A DNA stretch of 64,000 nucleotides from Streptantibioticus ferralitis (GCF_029223525.1 NZ_JARHTQ010000001.1:62001-126000), one strand, 5' to 3'. Shown: positions 1 to 9,250, numbered from the stretch's first letter. The notes: generated by a model from the letters alone, not told the origin. Numbers and translations are program-made.

Positions 1-510
1 GAACTGTCCGCCGCCGCGGGCGAGGACCGGCTGCTCGCCACCGCCGGCCCCGTACTCACCCATCTACGGGATGTGACCGGCGAGAGCGCGCAGCTCTACC
101 GGCGCCAGGGCGACATGCGGATCTGCGTGGCCGCGGCCGAGCGGCTGTCCGGACTGCGGGACACGGTGCCGGTCGGCTCCACGCTGCCGATGAAGGCCGG
201 ATCGGCCGCCCAGGTCCTGCTGGCCTGGGAGGAGCCGGAGCGGCTGCACCGCGGTCTGCAGGGCGCCCGCTTCACCGCCACCGCGCTGTCCGGCGTACGG
301 CGGCGCGGCTGGGCCCAGTCCATCGGTGAGCGCGAGCCGGGTGTGGCGTCCGTCTCCGCGCCGGTACGCGGGCCGTCCAACCGCGTGGTCGCCGCGGTAT
401 CGGTCTCCGGCCCGATCGAGCGCCTCACCCGCCACCCGGGCCGTATGCACGCCCAGGCGGTGGTCGACGCGGCGGCCCGCCTCAGCGAGGCCCTGCGCCG
501 GAACGGCTGA
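1..510 (+). CDS. ndgR: IclR-family regulator, C-terminal part (NdgR-like)
   Basis: The frame is open from the first base and ends at TGA 508-510, so about 169 C-terminal residues are present and the N-terminal helix-turn-helix lies outside the window. What remains is the IclR effector-binding domain, with the segments VGSTLPMKAGSAAQVLLAW and GVASVSAPVRGPSNRVVAAVSVSGP. Its place beside gltX and the Glu/Gln tRNA genes matches my memory of ndgR, the IclR regulator of leucine, methionine and other amino-acid genes in S. coelicolor. Many branched-chain amino-acid genes lie further along this window. The IclR domain is certain from sequence. The ndgR name rests on synteny and recalled similarity. 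Confidence 0.85.
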   Translation, partial: ELSAAAGEDRLLATAGPVLTHLRDVTGESAQLYRRQGDMRICVAAAERLSGLRDTVPVGSTLPMKAGSAAQVLLAWEEPERLHRGLQGARFTATALSGVRRRGWAQSIGEREPGVASVSAPVRGPSNRVVAAVSVSGPIERLTRHPGRMHAQAVVDAAARLSEALRRNG

Positions 511-594
511 CGCCTGGTCTTCGGGGGCTTCGGGGGATTCGGCGCCGCCGGGCTCCGCCGGAAGGTTGCTCGGCGTCGCGGCGGATTGAAGATC

Positions 595-614
595 ATTGGG
601 GGCGAGCCCCCAAT
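595..614. terminator. Hairpin between ndgR and the convergent tRNA cluster
   Basis: ATTGGGGGC and GCCCCCAAT form a 9-bp inverted repeat with a 2-base centre, followed by a run of C. It sits 85 bases after the ndgR stop, so it could end that transcript, although there is no U-tract. A closely similar hairpin occurs at 49180-49197, so it may instead be a dispersed intergenic repeat. Confidence 0.4.
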
Positions 615-724
615 CCCCCAACGATGCCCGGCCTGCTCGGCATCAGGGGCCCGCCCGGAGAAGCCCCGTACAGCGCCGGGCACTTGAGTGCCGAGCCTTC
701 ACAGCAGCCGTACCGCCACAACGC

Positions 725-753
725 AAAAGGCCTCCTGCTGAGCAGGAGGCCTT
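725..753 (-). terminator. Intrinsic terminator of the tRNA/gltX transcript
   Basis: On the minus strand a 12-bp stem (AAGGCCTCCTGC/GCAGGAGGCCTT, 3-base loop) runs straight into TTTT, right after the last tRNA-Glu. This is a textbook rho-independent terminator for the leftward tRNA unit. Confidence 0.9.
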
Positions 754-757
754 ACCG

Positions 758-830
758 TACCCCCGACCGGATTCGAACCGGCGCTACCGCCTTGAGAGGG
801 CGGCGTGCTAGGCCGCTACACAACGGGGGC
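758..830 (-). tRNA. tRNA-Glu(CTC), copy 2 of the cluster
   Basis: A 73-nt cloverleaf reads on the minus strand. The acceptor GCCCCCG pairs with CGGGGGT (first pair G-U), the anticodon loop CTCTCAA gives CTC, and the T-arm GCCGG-TTCGAAT-CCGG is present. CCA is not encoded. It is almost identical to the other tRNA-Glu at 917-989. The two differ by one compensatory base pair in the anticodon stem: CCGCC/GGCGG here, CTGCC/GGCAG there. Confidence 0.97.
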
Positions 831-916
831 CCTAGCGATCCTTCACACGGCGCCAACCGCGTTGTTCACAGCATCGCCTCCGGGTGCGACCCGGATGGTG
901 ACGGTGTCAGGATCTG

Positions 917-989
917 TACCCCCGACCGGATTCGAACCGGCGCTACTGCCTTGAGAGGGCAGCGTGCTAGGCCGCTACACAACGGGGGC
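917..989 (-). tRNA. tRNA-Glu(CTC), copy 1 of the cluster
   Basis: A 73-nt cloverleaf with acceptor GCCCCCG/CGGGGGT, anticodon CTC, the conserved GGTTCGAATCC T-loop region and no encoded CCA. It lies between the tRNA-Gln and the second tRNA-Glu on the minus strand, so the three are probably processed from one transcript. Confidence 0.97.
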
Positions 990-1011
990 TTGATCGAATT
1001 ACGTCGATCAG

Positions 1012-1083
1012 CTGGGGTACCAGGACTCGAACCTAGACTAACTGAACCAGAATCAGTCGTGCTGCCAATTACACCATACCCCA
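1012..1083 (-). tRNA. tRNA-Gln(CTG)
   Basis: A 72-nt cloverleaf with acceptor TGGGGTA/TACCCCA and discriminator G. The anticodon stem ACTGA/TCAGT holds the loop TTCTGGT, giving CTG. Its T1-A72 first pair is typical of bacterial tRNA-Gln. It follows gltX on the same strand. In actinobacteria this tRNA is mischarged with Glu by GluRS and then corrected by GatCAB, and both of those genes are in this window. Confidence 0.96.
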
Positions 1084-1655
1084 CCGAACTCAACCCCCCG
1101 GTGGAGGCCTTGTTTGGCGCTTACGCCCTCCGGTCCGGCCTTTTTCGGCCCGCCCGGGCGGCGCAGAAAGAACATTACCGGATGCCTGCCGTGGCGCCAA
1201 AATCGAATAGCCGGACCACCGACCGTGTACGGTGCGTGACCGCCGCCTTACCCCCCAGTGCCCACCACCAGGCCATCCCTCACAGGCGCCTGAACACTCC
1301 GTGACCGCCCGGCGGGAGGCTGCCTCCTCCCGCCCGCCGCAGGCGCGGCCAGACGGCCCGGACGGGCCCGCCAGGACCCTCCCGCGGCACACGGTCACGA
1401 CGAGGTGTCCGTGGCCTCGATGCCCGCCAGCCGCGGACCAGCGTGCGGCCGTGGTCGGACGCCGCGTCCGGTCGAGGTGCGGCGCGCCGCGAACTCCCCC
1501 TGTGGGACGGGTGACTGGCCGGCGTGCCGGAGGCCTGGCCGTCGCCGCGTACGAACTACGCAAACCCAGCAGCGCCGTTGGAAAGCATGAGAAAAACGCA
1601 TGGGAAAGGGGGCGGCGGCCACCATGGCCGCCGCCCCCTCTGTTGTGCGGGCGCG
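1084..1655. other. Intergenic region between gltX and the tRNA cluster
   Basis: No gene is supported in these 572 bases. The gltX terminator lies at its right edge (1608-1638). A tRNA promoter on the minus strand is expected near the left edge, but I could not pick convincing -35/-10 boxes. Open frames here on either strand are arginine/proline-rich translations of GC-rich DNA without ribosome binding sites. Confidence 0.6.
1608..1638 (-). terminator. Terminator downstream of gltX
   Basis: A perfect 14-bp inverted repeat (GGGGGCGGCGGCCA and its complement, 3-base loop) begins 18 bases past the gltX stop. On the minus strand it is followed by TTTCCC, a weak U-tract that is normal for high-GC actinobacteria. 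Confidence 0.8.
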
Positions 1656-3134
1656 TCAGTCCGTCAGCTTCGCCAGCGCGGCGTCGATGCGCGCCAGGGT
1701 CCGCTCGCGCCCGAGTACCTCAAGGGACTCGAACAGCGGCAGGCCGACCGTACGGCCGGTGATCGCCACCCGGACCGGGGCCTGGGCCTTGCCGAGCTTC
1801 AGGCCGTGCTCCTCGCCGGCGGCCAGCACGGCCTCCTTCAGCGCGTCGGCCTGCCACTCGGCGACGTCCGCGAGCTTGGCGCGTGCGGTGCGCAGCAGCG
1901 CGTCCGAGCCCTCCTTCATCGCCTTCTGCCAGGACGCCTCGTCCTCCACCGGCTCGTCGAGGAAGAGGAAGTCGACGTTGGCCGTGATGTCGGACAGCAC
2001 CGTGAGCCGGGTCTGCGCGTGCGGGGCGATGGCCTCGAAGGCCGCCTGGTCGAACGCCTCCGGGCGCCAGGGCGCGTGCGGGGGCTTCAGCCACGGGCCG
2101 CAGGCCTCGATGAAGTCCTTCACATCGAGTCGGCGCAGGTGCTCCGCGTTGATGTGCTCGCACTTCTTCAGGTCGAAGCGCGCCGGGTTGGCGTTGACGT
2201 CCTTGATGTCGAAGGCGGCGACCATCTCCTCCATGGTGAAGATGTCGCGGTCCTCGGCGAGCGACCAGCCCAGCAGCGAGAGGTAGTTGAGCAGCCCCTC
2301 GGGCAGGAAGCCGCGCTCCCGGTACAGGTTGAGTGAGGACTGCGGGTCGCGCTTGGACAGCTTCTTGTTGCCCTCACCCATGACGTACGGCAGATGGCCG
2401 AACTGCGGCGTGCTGCCGTTGCCGACGCCGATGTCGGCGAGCGCCGCGTACAGCGCGATCTGGCGCGGGGTGGAGGAGAGCAGGTCCTCGCCGCGCAGCA
2501 CGTGCGTGATCTCCATCAGCGCGTCGTCGACCGGGTTGACCAGGGTGTAGAGCGGGGCGCCGTTGGCCCGGAGGATGCCGTAGTCCGTCACGTTCTCCGG
2601 GCTGAAGGTCAGCTCGCCGCGCACCAGGTCGGTGAAGGTGATCGGCTGGTCGGGCATCCGGAAGCGCACGATCGGGGTGCGGCCCTCGGCCTCGTACGCC
2701 GCGATCTGCTCAGCGGACAGCTCCCGGCACTTGCCGTCGTAGCCGGACGGCTTGCCCGCGGCGCGGGCCGCCTCACGGCGGGCCTCCAGCTCCTCGGTGG
2801 TGCAGTAGCAGCGGTAGGCGTGGCCCGCCTCCTGCAGCTTGCGCGCCACGTCCGCGTAGATGTCCATCCGCTGTGACTGCCGGTACGGCGCGTGCGGGCC
2901 GCCCACCTCGGGGCCCTCATCCCAGTCGAAGCCGAGCCAGCGCATCGCGTCGAGCAGTTGGTTGTACGACTCCTCGGAGTCGCGGGCCGCGTCGGTGTCC
3001 TCGATACGGAAGACCAGGGTGCCCTTGTGGTGCCGGGCGAAGGCCCAGTTGAACAGGGCGGTGCGGACCAGGCCCACATGGGGGTTGCCGGTCGGGGAGG
3101 GACAGAAACGTACGCGTACGGGTGCGCTAGCCAC
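1656..3134 (-). CDS. gltX: Glutamyl-tRNA synthetase
   Basis: A class I aminoacyl-tRNA synthetase of 492 residues that charges tRNA-Glu. In organisms without GlnRS it also charges tRNA-Gln for later correction by GatCAB. The N-terminus carries the HIGH-type signature in [14 protein letters not shown] (about residues 7-20) and [13 protein letters not shown]. The KMSKS loop is KKLSKRDPQ near residue 258. The GTG start at 3134 gives the usual [10 protein letters not shown] beginning and overlaps the end of the upstream gene by 8 bases, so the two are probably translationally coupled. The tRNA-Gln and tRNA-Glu genes lie downstream on the same strand. Confidence 0.97.
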   Translation of the reverse strand: MASAPVRVRFCPSPTGNPHVGLVRTALFNWAFARHHKGTLVFRIEDTDAARDSEESYNQLLDAMRWLGFDWDEGPEVGGPHAPYRQSQRMDIYADVARKLQEAGHAYRCYCTTEELEARREAARAAGKPSGYDGKCRELSAEQIAAYEAEGRTPIVRFRMPDQPITFTDLVRGELTFSPENVTDYGILRANGAPLYTLVNPVDDALMEITHVLRGEDLLSSTPRQIALYAALADIGVGNGSTPQFGHLPYVMGEGNKKLSKRDPQSSLNLYRERGFLPEGLLNYLSLLGWSLAEDRDIFTMEEMVAAFDIKDVNANPARFDLKKCEHINAEHLRRLDVKDFIEACGPWLKPPHAPWRPEAFDQAAFEAIAPHAQTRLTVLSDITANVDFLFLDEPVEDEASWQKAMKEGSDALLRTARAKLADVAEWQADALKEAVLAAGEEHGLKLGKAQAPVRVAITGRTVGLPLFESLEVLGRERTLARIDAALAKLTD

Positions 3135-3945
3135 GCTTGATCACCTTGTTGGTGAGAGTTCCGATGCCTTCGATGGAGACGGCGACCTCGTCGCCGACGT
3201 TGAGGGGGCCGACCCCCGCCGGGGTGCCGGTCAGGATGACGTCGCCGGGGAGCAGGGTCATCGCCTCGGTGATGTTGACGATCAGATCCTCGATCTTGTG
3301 TGTCATCTCGCTGGTGCGGCCCGCTTGTCGCAGTTCGCCGTTGACCGTGCAGGTGATCGCCAGGTCGGCCGCGGTCTCCAGATCCATGTCCGTCTCCACC
3401 CACGGCCCGAGCGGGCAGGAGGCGTCGAAGCCCTTGGCGCGGGCCCACTGCTTCTCCGTGCGCTGCACATCACGCGCGGTGAGGTCGTTGGCGCAGGTGT
3501 AGCCGAGGATCACCTCGGCCACCCGCTCCCGCGGCACCTCCCGGCACATCCGTCCGATGACCACGGCGAGTTCCGCCTCGTGGTGCAGCTCGGCGGAGAA
3601 GGTGGGGTACGGGACCGGGTCGCCGGTGCCGATGACGGAGGTCGACGGCTTGAAGAAGGCGAACGGCGCGTCCGGCACCTCATTGCCCAGCTCGGCCGCG
3701 TGCTCGGCGTAGTTGCGCCCGAACGCGACGACCTTGCTGGGCAGCACCGGGGGCAGCAACCGGACCTTGCTCAGCGGGACCTTGGTGCCGCTGAGTTCGA
3801 ACTCGGCGAACGGGATGCCCTTGATGATGTTGATCGAGAGCTGGTCGTCCGGCTGGGTCCCAGGGGGTGTCCCCCCTGAGGACACCGGCCCTTCCACCGC
3901 GCCGAAGGCGACATTGCCGTCGATGGAGAATCTGGCGATGCGCAC
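3127..3945 (-). CDS. Fumarylacetoacetate hydrolase family protein
   Basis: 272 residues with the FAH-family fold, seen in [16 protein letters not shown], the metal-binding [12 protein letters not shown] and the C-terminal [22 protein letters not shown]. Family members cleave or decarboxylate 2-oxo acids in catabolism of aromatic and related compounds; the exact substrate cannot be read from sequence. I chose the GTG at 3945, which begins [15 protein letters not shown] as in homologues and has GAAGG about 11 bases upstream. Longer frames to 4008 add an unlikely leader. It overlaps gltX by 8 bases. Confidence 0.88.
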   Translation of the reverse strand: MRIARFSIDGNVAFGAVEGPVSSGGTPPGTQPDDQLSINIIKGIPFAEFELSGTKVPLSKVRLLPPVLPSKVVAFGRNYAEHAAELGNEVPDAPFAFFKPSTSVIGTGDPVPYPTFSAELHHEAELAVVIGRMCREVPRERVAEVILGYTCANDLTARDVQRTEKQWARAKGFDASCPLGPWVETDMDLETAADLAITCTVNGELRQAGRTSEMTHKIEDLIVNITEAMTLLPGDVILTGTPAGVGPLNVGDEVAVSIEGIGTLTNKVIKRG

Positions 3946-4042
3946 GGAAGCTGCGCCCTTCACAGGTTGGAGACTGACGCTCCAGGCTATCGCGGGGCGG
4001 CAGAGCACCCTCCGCCATTTCCTCCCGGGCGCGCGTGGCCCG

Positions 4043-4228
4043 TCAGGCGGTGGGCAGGGTGTCCAGGACCGTGCGGCGGGGGTTCGCGGTCTGCTGGGGG
4101 AGGTCGCGGGCCTCGGCCGCGGGCTCCTCGGCGACGGCTGCCGGGATCAGCTCGTCGGCGTCCTTCAGATGGGCGAGCGTGGTGCGACGCGGGTTGGCTA
4201 TCGGACGCATCAGCATCGTCGTCTTCAC
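4043..4228 (-). CDS. Small protein with duplicated ANPRRT motif
   Basis: A 61-residue product from the GTG at 4228 (MKTTMLMRPIANPRRTTLAHL...), or 57 residues from the ATG at 4216. The motif ANPRRT followed by a hydrophobic residue appears twice: ANPRRTTLAHL near the N-terminus and ANPRRTVLDTLPTA at the very end. An acidic, alanine-rich linker separates them. There is no signal peptide or membrane segment. The gene is on the gltX strand, about 100 bases before the FAH-family start, and divergent from cvnA1. I do not recognise the family. The repeated motif and the clean end suggest a real, possibly processed or binding peptide. The start is uncertain because AAAGG lies a rather long 13 bases upstream. 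Confidence 0.6.
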   Translation of the reverse strand: MKTTMLMRPIANPRRTTLAHLKDADELIPAAVAEEPAAEARDLPQQTANPRRTVLDTLPTA

Positions 4229-4876
4229 TTTTCGGTCCAGACCTTTTGCAGTTGGGCCGCCGTGCGGCGGCGTTTGTCGAACTTCCACCTTGTGTAAAGG
4301 CTCAGGCTATGCGTGCGCATTCCCGCGAATCCGTGACCCGGACAACGATCATCGTGTGATTTTGCTCACGAACAGCCCGGCAATTTACGCAAATCGCCTG
4401 GCCAATTCCGCGACCAGAAACCGGCATTGAGGACCGATCACCCCTTATCTCCGCCGAACGGCGTTACCGGGTCAGCACGGCCACGTACCGGGCTCGCGGG
4501 TAAAAGTCCGTTATCGCCGACATGGTCCTCGACTCGCGGTGATCTGTTGTCTGCGGTGCGTAACCGTTGTCACAGGTCGGCTGCGCACCTTGTTGGACTT
4601 CTCCGCCTGTGCTGGAATTCCACGGACCGCCGCGACCAGACGACCGGCACGCAGGGGGCGCGCAGGCGCGTCGAGCGGCGGTGCAACGGGCACTCGCCGG
4701 TCAACCGTTCCCCAGGGGGCCGCGGGCCCCCAAGAACCGACACCGTCCCGCCGTGCGCGCGGGGGACGCCTGGTCCAGAGGTTGCGACGCTAGTGCAGGG
4801 ACGTTTCAAGAGGGATGGCGGCGCCGCGGGAGACCCGGAGGCGCGCGACGGAGCCGGACGTGGTCCGGAGCCGCGA
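4229..4876. other. Divergent intergenic region before conservon 1
   Basis: 648 bases between the small peptide gene (minus) and cvnA1 (plus). The part at 4290-4440 is clearly richer in A/T than its surroundings and probably carries promoters. The plus frame upstream of 4877 stays open but is arginine- and proline-rich and lacks a convincing start. I found no certain promoter boxes. Confidence 0.5.
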
Positions 4877-7800
4877 GTGACTCCCCCCATGCCATCAGCC
4901 GACTCGGGCCCCCCGGCCACCGGACAGCCCGGCGCGAAGGGCGGCTCGTCCGGCACGGACGCCGGCCCCCGTGCCACGAGCACCCCAGCCGCGCCAAGCG
5001 GCGATGTCGAGCCCCCTGCCACCACGCGCTCGCGGGGCAAGCACGCCTCCCGTCTGGCGATGCGCAACTGGAGCATCCGTACCCGACTGGTCTCGCTGCT
5101 GGCGCTGCCCGTGGTCGCCGCGACCACGCTGGGTGCGCTGCGCATCCAGCAGCAGCTGGACAACGTCAACCAGCTCGACCACATGAAGCTGCTGACCGAG
5201 ATGACCGGTCACGCCACCAAGCTCGCGGACGCCCTGCAGAACGAGCGCGACAGCTCGGCGGGCCCGATCACCAGCGGCCACTCCAAAGACGACTCGGTGG
5301 TCGCCTCCCGGCAGGCCACCGACCAGCAGATCCAGGGCTTCCAGGACGCCACCGCGGGCATCAACACCAACGACAGCTCGCTGGTCGGCGTCCGCAGCAC
5401 GATCATCGACATCACCCGCCAGCTGCAGAGCCTCAAGCAGATCCGCGGCGACGCGTACAACAACCCCGGGTACATCTCGCAGACGGTCAGTGGTTACGAC
5501 CAGTTGATCAACTCGCTGCTCTCGCTCTCCCAGGACATGGCGCAGGCGACCAGCAACCCCGACATGATCCGCAGCACCCGGGCACTCGCCGCGTTCACCG
5601 CTGCCAAGGAGTACGAGTCGATCCAGCGGGCGGTCATCAGTGCCGCTCTCGCCAACTCCAGCGGTCCCTCGCTGTCCAACAGTGACCGGCTGTACGCACA
5701 GACCGCCTCGGACAGCGAGAACTCCGAGATCAAACGGTTCTCCGAGATCTACGGCCCCGGCTCCGCCGAGCTGATGAAGGCGCTGGACGGCGGAAACGTC
5801 GTGATCACCCAGGCCGACCAGTACCGCGACCGCGTCCTGCAGACGCAGAACGGCATCGCCCAGGAGCACAAGTCGTACCTGGACTGGTACGACCAGGCCG
5901 ACACCAAGATGCAGGAGATGTCCCGCATCGAGGCCGAGCTCCTCGACCAGATGCAGCAGAAGGCGCTCTCGCTGCGCTCCGCCGCCCAGCAGGACGCACT
6001 GATCAACGGTGCGCTGATCCTGCTCGTCCTCGGTGTGTCGCTGGTCGGCGCGTTCGTGGTGGCCCGCTCCATGATCCGCTCGCTGCGCAGGCTGCAGGAC
6101 GCCGCGCAGGATGCCGCCCAGCGGCGACTGCCCGAGCTGGTCAAGCAGCTGTCGGAGTCCGACCCGCAGGACGTGGACACCTCCGTCGAGGAAATCGGCA
6201 TCAACACCCGCGACGAGATCGGCCGGGTGGCCCGCGCGTTCGACGACGTCCACCGCGAGGCGGTCCGCCTCGCCGCCGAGCAGGCGCTGCTGCGAGGCAA
6301 CGTCAACGCGATGTTCACCAACCTCTCGCGGCGCAGCCAGGGCCTCATCCAGCGCCAGCTCTCGCTCATCTCCGAGCTGGAGAGCCGCGAGGCCGACCCG
6401 GACCAGCTGTCCAACCTCTTCAAGCTCGACCACCTCGCGACCCGTATGCGCCGCAACGGCGAAAACCTCCTCGTCCTCGCGGGCGAGGAGCCGGGCCGCC
6501 GCTGGACCCGGCCGGTGCCCCTGGTCGACGTGCTCCGTGCCGCGGCGTCCGAGGTGGAGCAGTACGAGCGCATCGAGTTGACCGCGGTGCCGCCGACCGA
6601 GGTCGCGGGCCGGGTCGTCAACGACCTCGTGCACCTGCTCGCCGAGCTGCTGGAGAACGCCACCTCGTTCTCCTCCCCGCAGACCAAGGTCAGGGTCACC
6701 GGTCACGCGCTGCCGGACGGCCGGGTGCTGGTCGAGATCCACGACACCGGCATCGGTCTGTCGCCCGAGGACCTGTCCGACATCAACGAGCGGCTGGCCA
6801 ACCCGCCGACGGTGGACGTCTCCGTCTCCCGGCGCATGGGTCTGTTCGTGGTCGGCCGCCTGTCCCTGCGGCACGGTATCCGGATCCAGCTGCGTCCGTC
6901 CGACTCCGGTGGTACGACCGCGCTGGTCATGCTGCCGGTGGACCTCACGCAGGGCGGTGCCAAGCCGAACGCCGGTGCGGGCCAGGGCAAGCGCGGCGGG
7001 GTCATCCCGCCGGTGCCGGGTGCCAAGAGCGCTGCCGGGGACATCGCGGCGGCACGCGGCGCCTCCGCCGAGGGCGGCGTCCGCCGGGCGGGTCAGCTCG
7101 GCCGCGGCCCGCAGCCGGGGCCGAGGACCAGGGGCGAGGTCCCGCCGGTCGGCCCGCGTCCCGCGCTGACCGGAAACCGCGACTCCGGCCCGGCCACCCC
7201 GCCGGAGCGTCCGCAGCCGCGCACCGACTCGGGCCTGCCGACCCGCCAGGGTCCGGGCGCGCCGCAGCAGCCGCAGCAGCCCACCCCGGCGTCGGCGTCC
7301 GGCGAGCGGCCCGCGCCGAGCTGGGCCCAGCAGGGCCGGAACGGCGCGGACGTGCCGCGTGGCCATGACGACGTGGAGTCCACGGCGCAGTTCGAGCGCC
7401 CGGCGTTCCCCGACGCCCAGCACCCCCAGGGCCCGCGGGCCGCCAACCCGGGTGCCCGGCAGCCGGGTTACGGCGACGCCTCCACCACGGGTCAGTTCCC
7501 GGTGACGCAGGCCCAGGGTGGCGCCGGGTACCCCGACAACAGCACGACCGGCGAATTCCGCGCCCCGACCGGCGAGTTCCAGCTGCCGCAGCAGCAGGAC
7601 GGCCGGCAGCAGGCCCCGTCCACCGACTTCTTCGGTGGCCAGCAGGCCGGTTCGGGCTCCGATGTCTTCGGCCCGCGCGGCCGCCAGGCACCGCAGCAGC
7701 GCCGTCCCGCCGCGCCCGCCCCGTACGAGACGACCGCCGAGTTCCCGGCGGTGGCGGACCAGCGCGGCCCGCAGGCCAGGGGTGGCAACGCGCCTCGCGA

Positions 7801-8341
7801 GCGCCGTCCGGAAGCCCAACTTCCGCCGGTCGTCGAGCCGATGGCGCTGCCACCCGCCAGTTCCCCCGGTGACGGCCGTTCGCCGATCTTCGAGTCGCTG
7901 GAGTCGGACTGGTTCCGGCAGCAGGACGAGGGCGGCCTCCCGTCCGGCAACGGCGCGGTCGCACAGCCACAGCAGCAGCCCCCGCTGACCGGCGGCCCGC
8001 AGCGGGCCCGCGTACAGAGCCCACCGCCTGGCGCGGGCTCTCAGGAATGGCAGTCCTCGCCCAACGACGAGCGGTGGCGGCGCGCCGAGCAGGTACGGGA
8101 GCCCGCCGCCGGCGGTATCACGTCTTCCGGTCTCCCCCGCCGCGTCCCGCGGGCGAACCTCGTCCCGGGCACCGCGGAGCAGACCTCGCAGACCGGTCCG
8201 CAGGTCTCGCGGGCGCCCGATGACGTACGCGGGCGGCTCACCAACCTTCGCCGCGGCATCCAGCAGGGCCGCAGCGCCGGGTCCGGCCAGACGGACGGAC
8301 GCGGCTTCGGTACCGGCACATCTCACCAGCAGGAGCGTTAG
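4877..8341 (+). CDS. cvnA1: Conservon 1 sensor histidine-kinase-like protein CvnA
   Basis: 1154 residues. A Pro/Ser-rich N-terminus of about 60 residues is followed by TM1 (about 64-88), a long extracellular nitrate/nitrite-sensor-like helical domain, TM2 (about 373-401) and a HAMP-like linker. The HATPase domain has N-box LLAELLENATSF near 580 and G-box IHDTGIGLS near 621. The last 450 residues are a disordered Pro/Gln-rich tail with repeated TTGEF-like motifs and the conserved end SSGLPRRVPRANLVPG. CvnA proteins act at the membrane with the roadblock protein, the DUF742 protein and the GTPase encoded downstream. The GTG at 4877 has GGAG six bases upstream; longer frames lack this. The stop touches the cvnB start. 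Confidence 0.9.
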   Translation: MTPPMPSADSGPPATGQPGAKGGSSGTDAGPRATSTPAAPSGDVEPPATTRSRGKHASRLAMRNWSIRTRLVSLLALPVVAATTLGALRIQQQLDNVNQLDHMKLLTEMTGHATKLADALQNERDSSAGPITSGHSKDDSVVASRQATDQQIQGFQDATAGINTNDSSLVGVRSTIIDITRQLQSLKQIRGDAYNNPGYISQTVSGYDQLINSLLSLSQDMAQATSNPDMIRSTRALAAFTAAKEYESIQRAVISAALANSSGPSLSNSDRLYAQTASDSENSEIKRFSEIYGPGSAELMKALDGGNVVITQADQYRDRVLQTQNGIAQEHKSYLDWYDQADTKMQEMSRIEAELLDQMQQKALSLRSAAQQDALINGALILLVLGVSLVGAFVVARSMIRSLRRLQDAAQDAAQRRLPELVKQLSESDPQDVDTSVEEIGINTRDEIGRVARAFDDVHREAVRLAAEQALLRGNVNAMFTNLSRRSQGLIQRQLSLISELESREADPDQLSNLFKLDHLATRMRRNGENLLVLAGEEPGRRWTRPVPLVDVLRAAASEVEQYERIELTAVPPTEVAGRVVNDLVHLLAELLENATSFSSPQTKVRVTGHALPDGRVLVEIHDTGIGLSPEDLSDINERLANPPTVDVSVSRRMGLFVVGRLSLRHGIRIQLRPSDSGGTTALVMLPVDLTQGGAKPNAGAGQGKRGGVIPPVPGAKSAAGDIAAARGASAEGGVRRAGQLGRGPQPGPRTRGEVPPVGPRPALTGNRDSGPATPPERPQPRTDSGLPTRQGPGAPQQPQQPTPASASGERPAPSWAQQGRNGADVPRGHDDVESTAQFERPAFPDAQHPQGPRAANPGARQPGYGDASTTGQFPVTQAQGGAGYPDNSTTGEFRAPTGEFQLPQQQDGRQQAPSTDFFGGQQAGSGSDVFGPRGRQAPQQRRPAAPAPYETTAEFPAVADQRGPQARGGNAPRERRPEAQLPPVVEPMALPPASSPGDGRSPIFESLESDWFRQQDEGGLPSGNGAVAQPQQQPPLTGGPQRARVQSPPPGAGSQEWQSSPNDERWRRAEQVREPAAGGITSSGLPRRVPRANLVPGTAEQTSQTGPQVSRAPDDVRGRLTNLRRGIQQGRSAGSGQTDGRGFGTGTSHQQER

Positions 8342-8764
8342 TTGAGTCCGATGAGCCAGGCGGCACAGAATCTGAACTGGTTGATCACCAACTTCGTGGA
8401 CAGCACGCCCGGTGTCTCCCATACGGTGGTCGTCTCCGCCGACGGGCTGCTGCTGGCGATGTCCGAGGGCTTCCCCCGGGACCGGGCCGACCAACTCGCG
8501 GCTGTTGCCTCCGGGTTGACCTCGCTGACCGCGGGCGCGTCCCGTATCTTCGAGGGCGGCAGCGTCAACCAGACGGTCGTGGAGATGGAGCGCGGCTTCA
8601 TGTTCATCATGTCCATCTCCGACGGTTCCTCCCTCGCCGTACTCGCCCACCCCGAGTGCGACATCGGCCTCGTCGGCTACGAGATGGCGCTGCTCGTGGA
8701 CCGGGCAGGCACCGTGCTCACTCCCGACCTACGCGCCGAGCTGCAAGGCACTCTGCTCGGCTGA
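8342..8764 (+). CDS. cvnB1: Conservon 1 roadblock/LC7 protein CvnB
   Basis: 140 residues of the roadblock/LC7 (MglB-like) fold, with LNWLITNFVDSTPGVSHTVV and the core VVSADGLLLAMSEGFPRDRADQLAAV split by short variable turns. It probably acts as partner or activator of the CvnD GTPase. The likely start is TTG 8342, six bases after AGGAG and directly after the cvnA1 stop; ATG 8351 is the alternative. It is almost identical to the cvnB2 product, and 8456-8614 is base-for-base identical to 13438-13596. Confidence 0.92.
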   Translation: MSPMSQAAQNLNWLITNFVDSTPGVSHTVVVSADGLLLAMSEGFPRDRADQLAAVASGLTSLTAGASRIFEGGSVNQTVVEMERGFMFIMSISDGSSLAVLAHPECDIGLVGYEMALLVDRAGTVLTPDLRAELQGTLLG

Positions 8765-8839
8765 TCCTTGATCTTTGCTGTACTCCCCCCGCAATGACCC
8801 GGACCAGCTTGCTACTGCTTCGCTCGGAGGACGACGTAC

Positions 8840-9250
8840 ATGACCCCGCCACCCGCCTCGCCCGACCCGTACGGTGCTCCTCACCACCTGCCGTACGAGG
8901 AGGAGGAAGGCGAACAGCCGCTGGTACGGCCTTATGCCATGACCGGTGGTCGCACCAGACCTAGATACCAGCTGGCCATCGAGGCGCTGGTGAGTACCTC
9001 CGCGGACCCTTCGATGTACCAGGGTCTGCTTCCTGAGCACCAGCGCATCTGCCATCTGTGCCGTGAGATCAAGTCGGTGGCGGAGATCTCCGCGCTGCTG
9101 GCGATCCCGCTCGGTGTGGCGCGGATCCTGGTGGCGGACCTCGCGGAGGCCGGAATGGTGGCGATCCACCAGCCGAGCAGCGGCGAGGCCGGCGGACAGC
9201 CCGATGTGACTTTGCTGGAGAGGGTACTCAGTGGACTTCGCAAGCTCTAG
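8840..9250 (+). CDS. cvnC1: Conservon 1 DUF742 protein CvnC
   Basis: 136 residues of the DUF742 family, with LVRPYAMTGGRTRPRYQL and HQRICHLCREIKSVAEISALLAIPLGVARILVADL in two pieces. The second part looks like a winged-helix-type fold. GGAGG precedes the ATG at a normal distance. The 3' end overlaps cvnD1 by 20 bases, the usual conservon arrangement. A 75-base gap separates it from cvnB1. Confidence 0.92.
   Translation: MTPPPASPDPYGAPHHLPYEEEEGEQPLVRPYAMTGGRTRPRYQLAIEALVSTSADPSMYQGLLPEHQRICHLCREIKSVAEISALLAIPLGVARILVADLAEAGMVAIHQPSSGEAGGQPDVTLLERVLSGLRKL

Noticed and set aside
4895-8650. Open frame of about 1250 codons on the strand opposite cvnA1
   Set aside because: It is antisense to a clear membrane sensor, runs into cvnB1, and is a GC-codon shadow with Arg/Gly/Leu bias and no domain. 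The antisense frame over cvnA2 (10069-12747) is rejected for the same reason.
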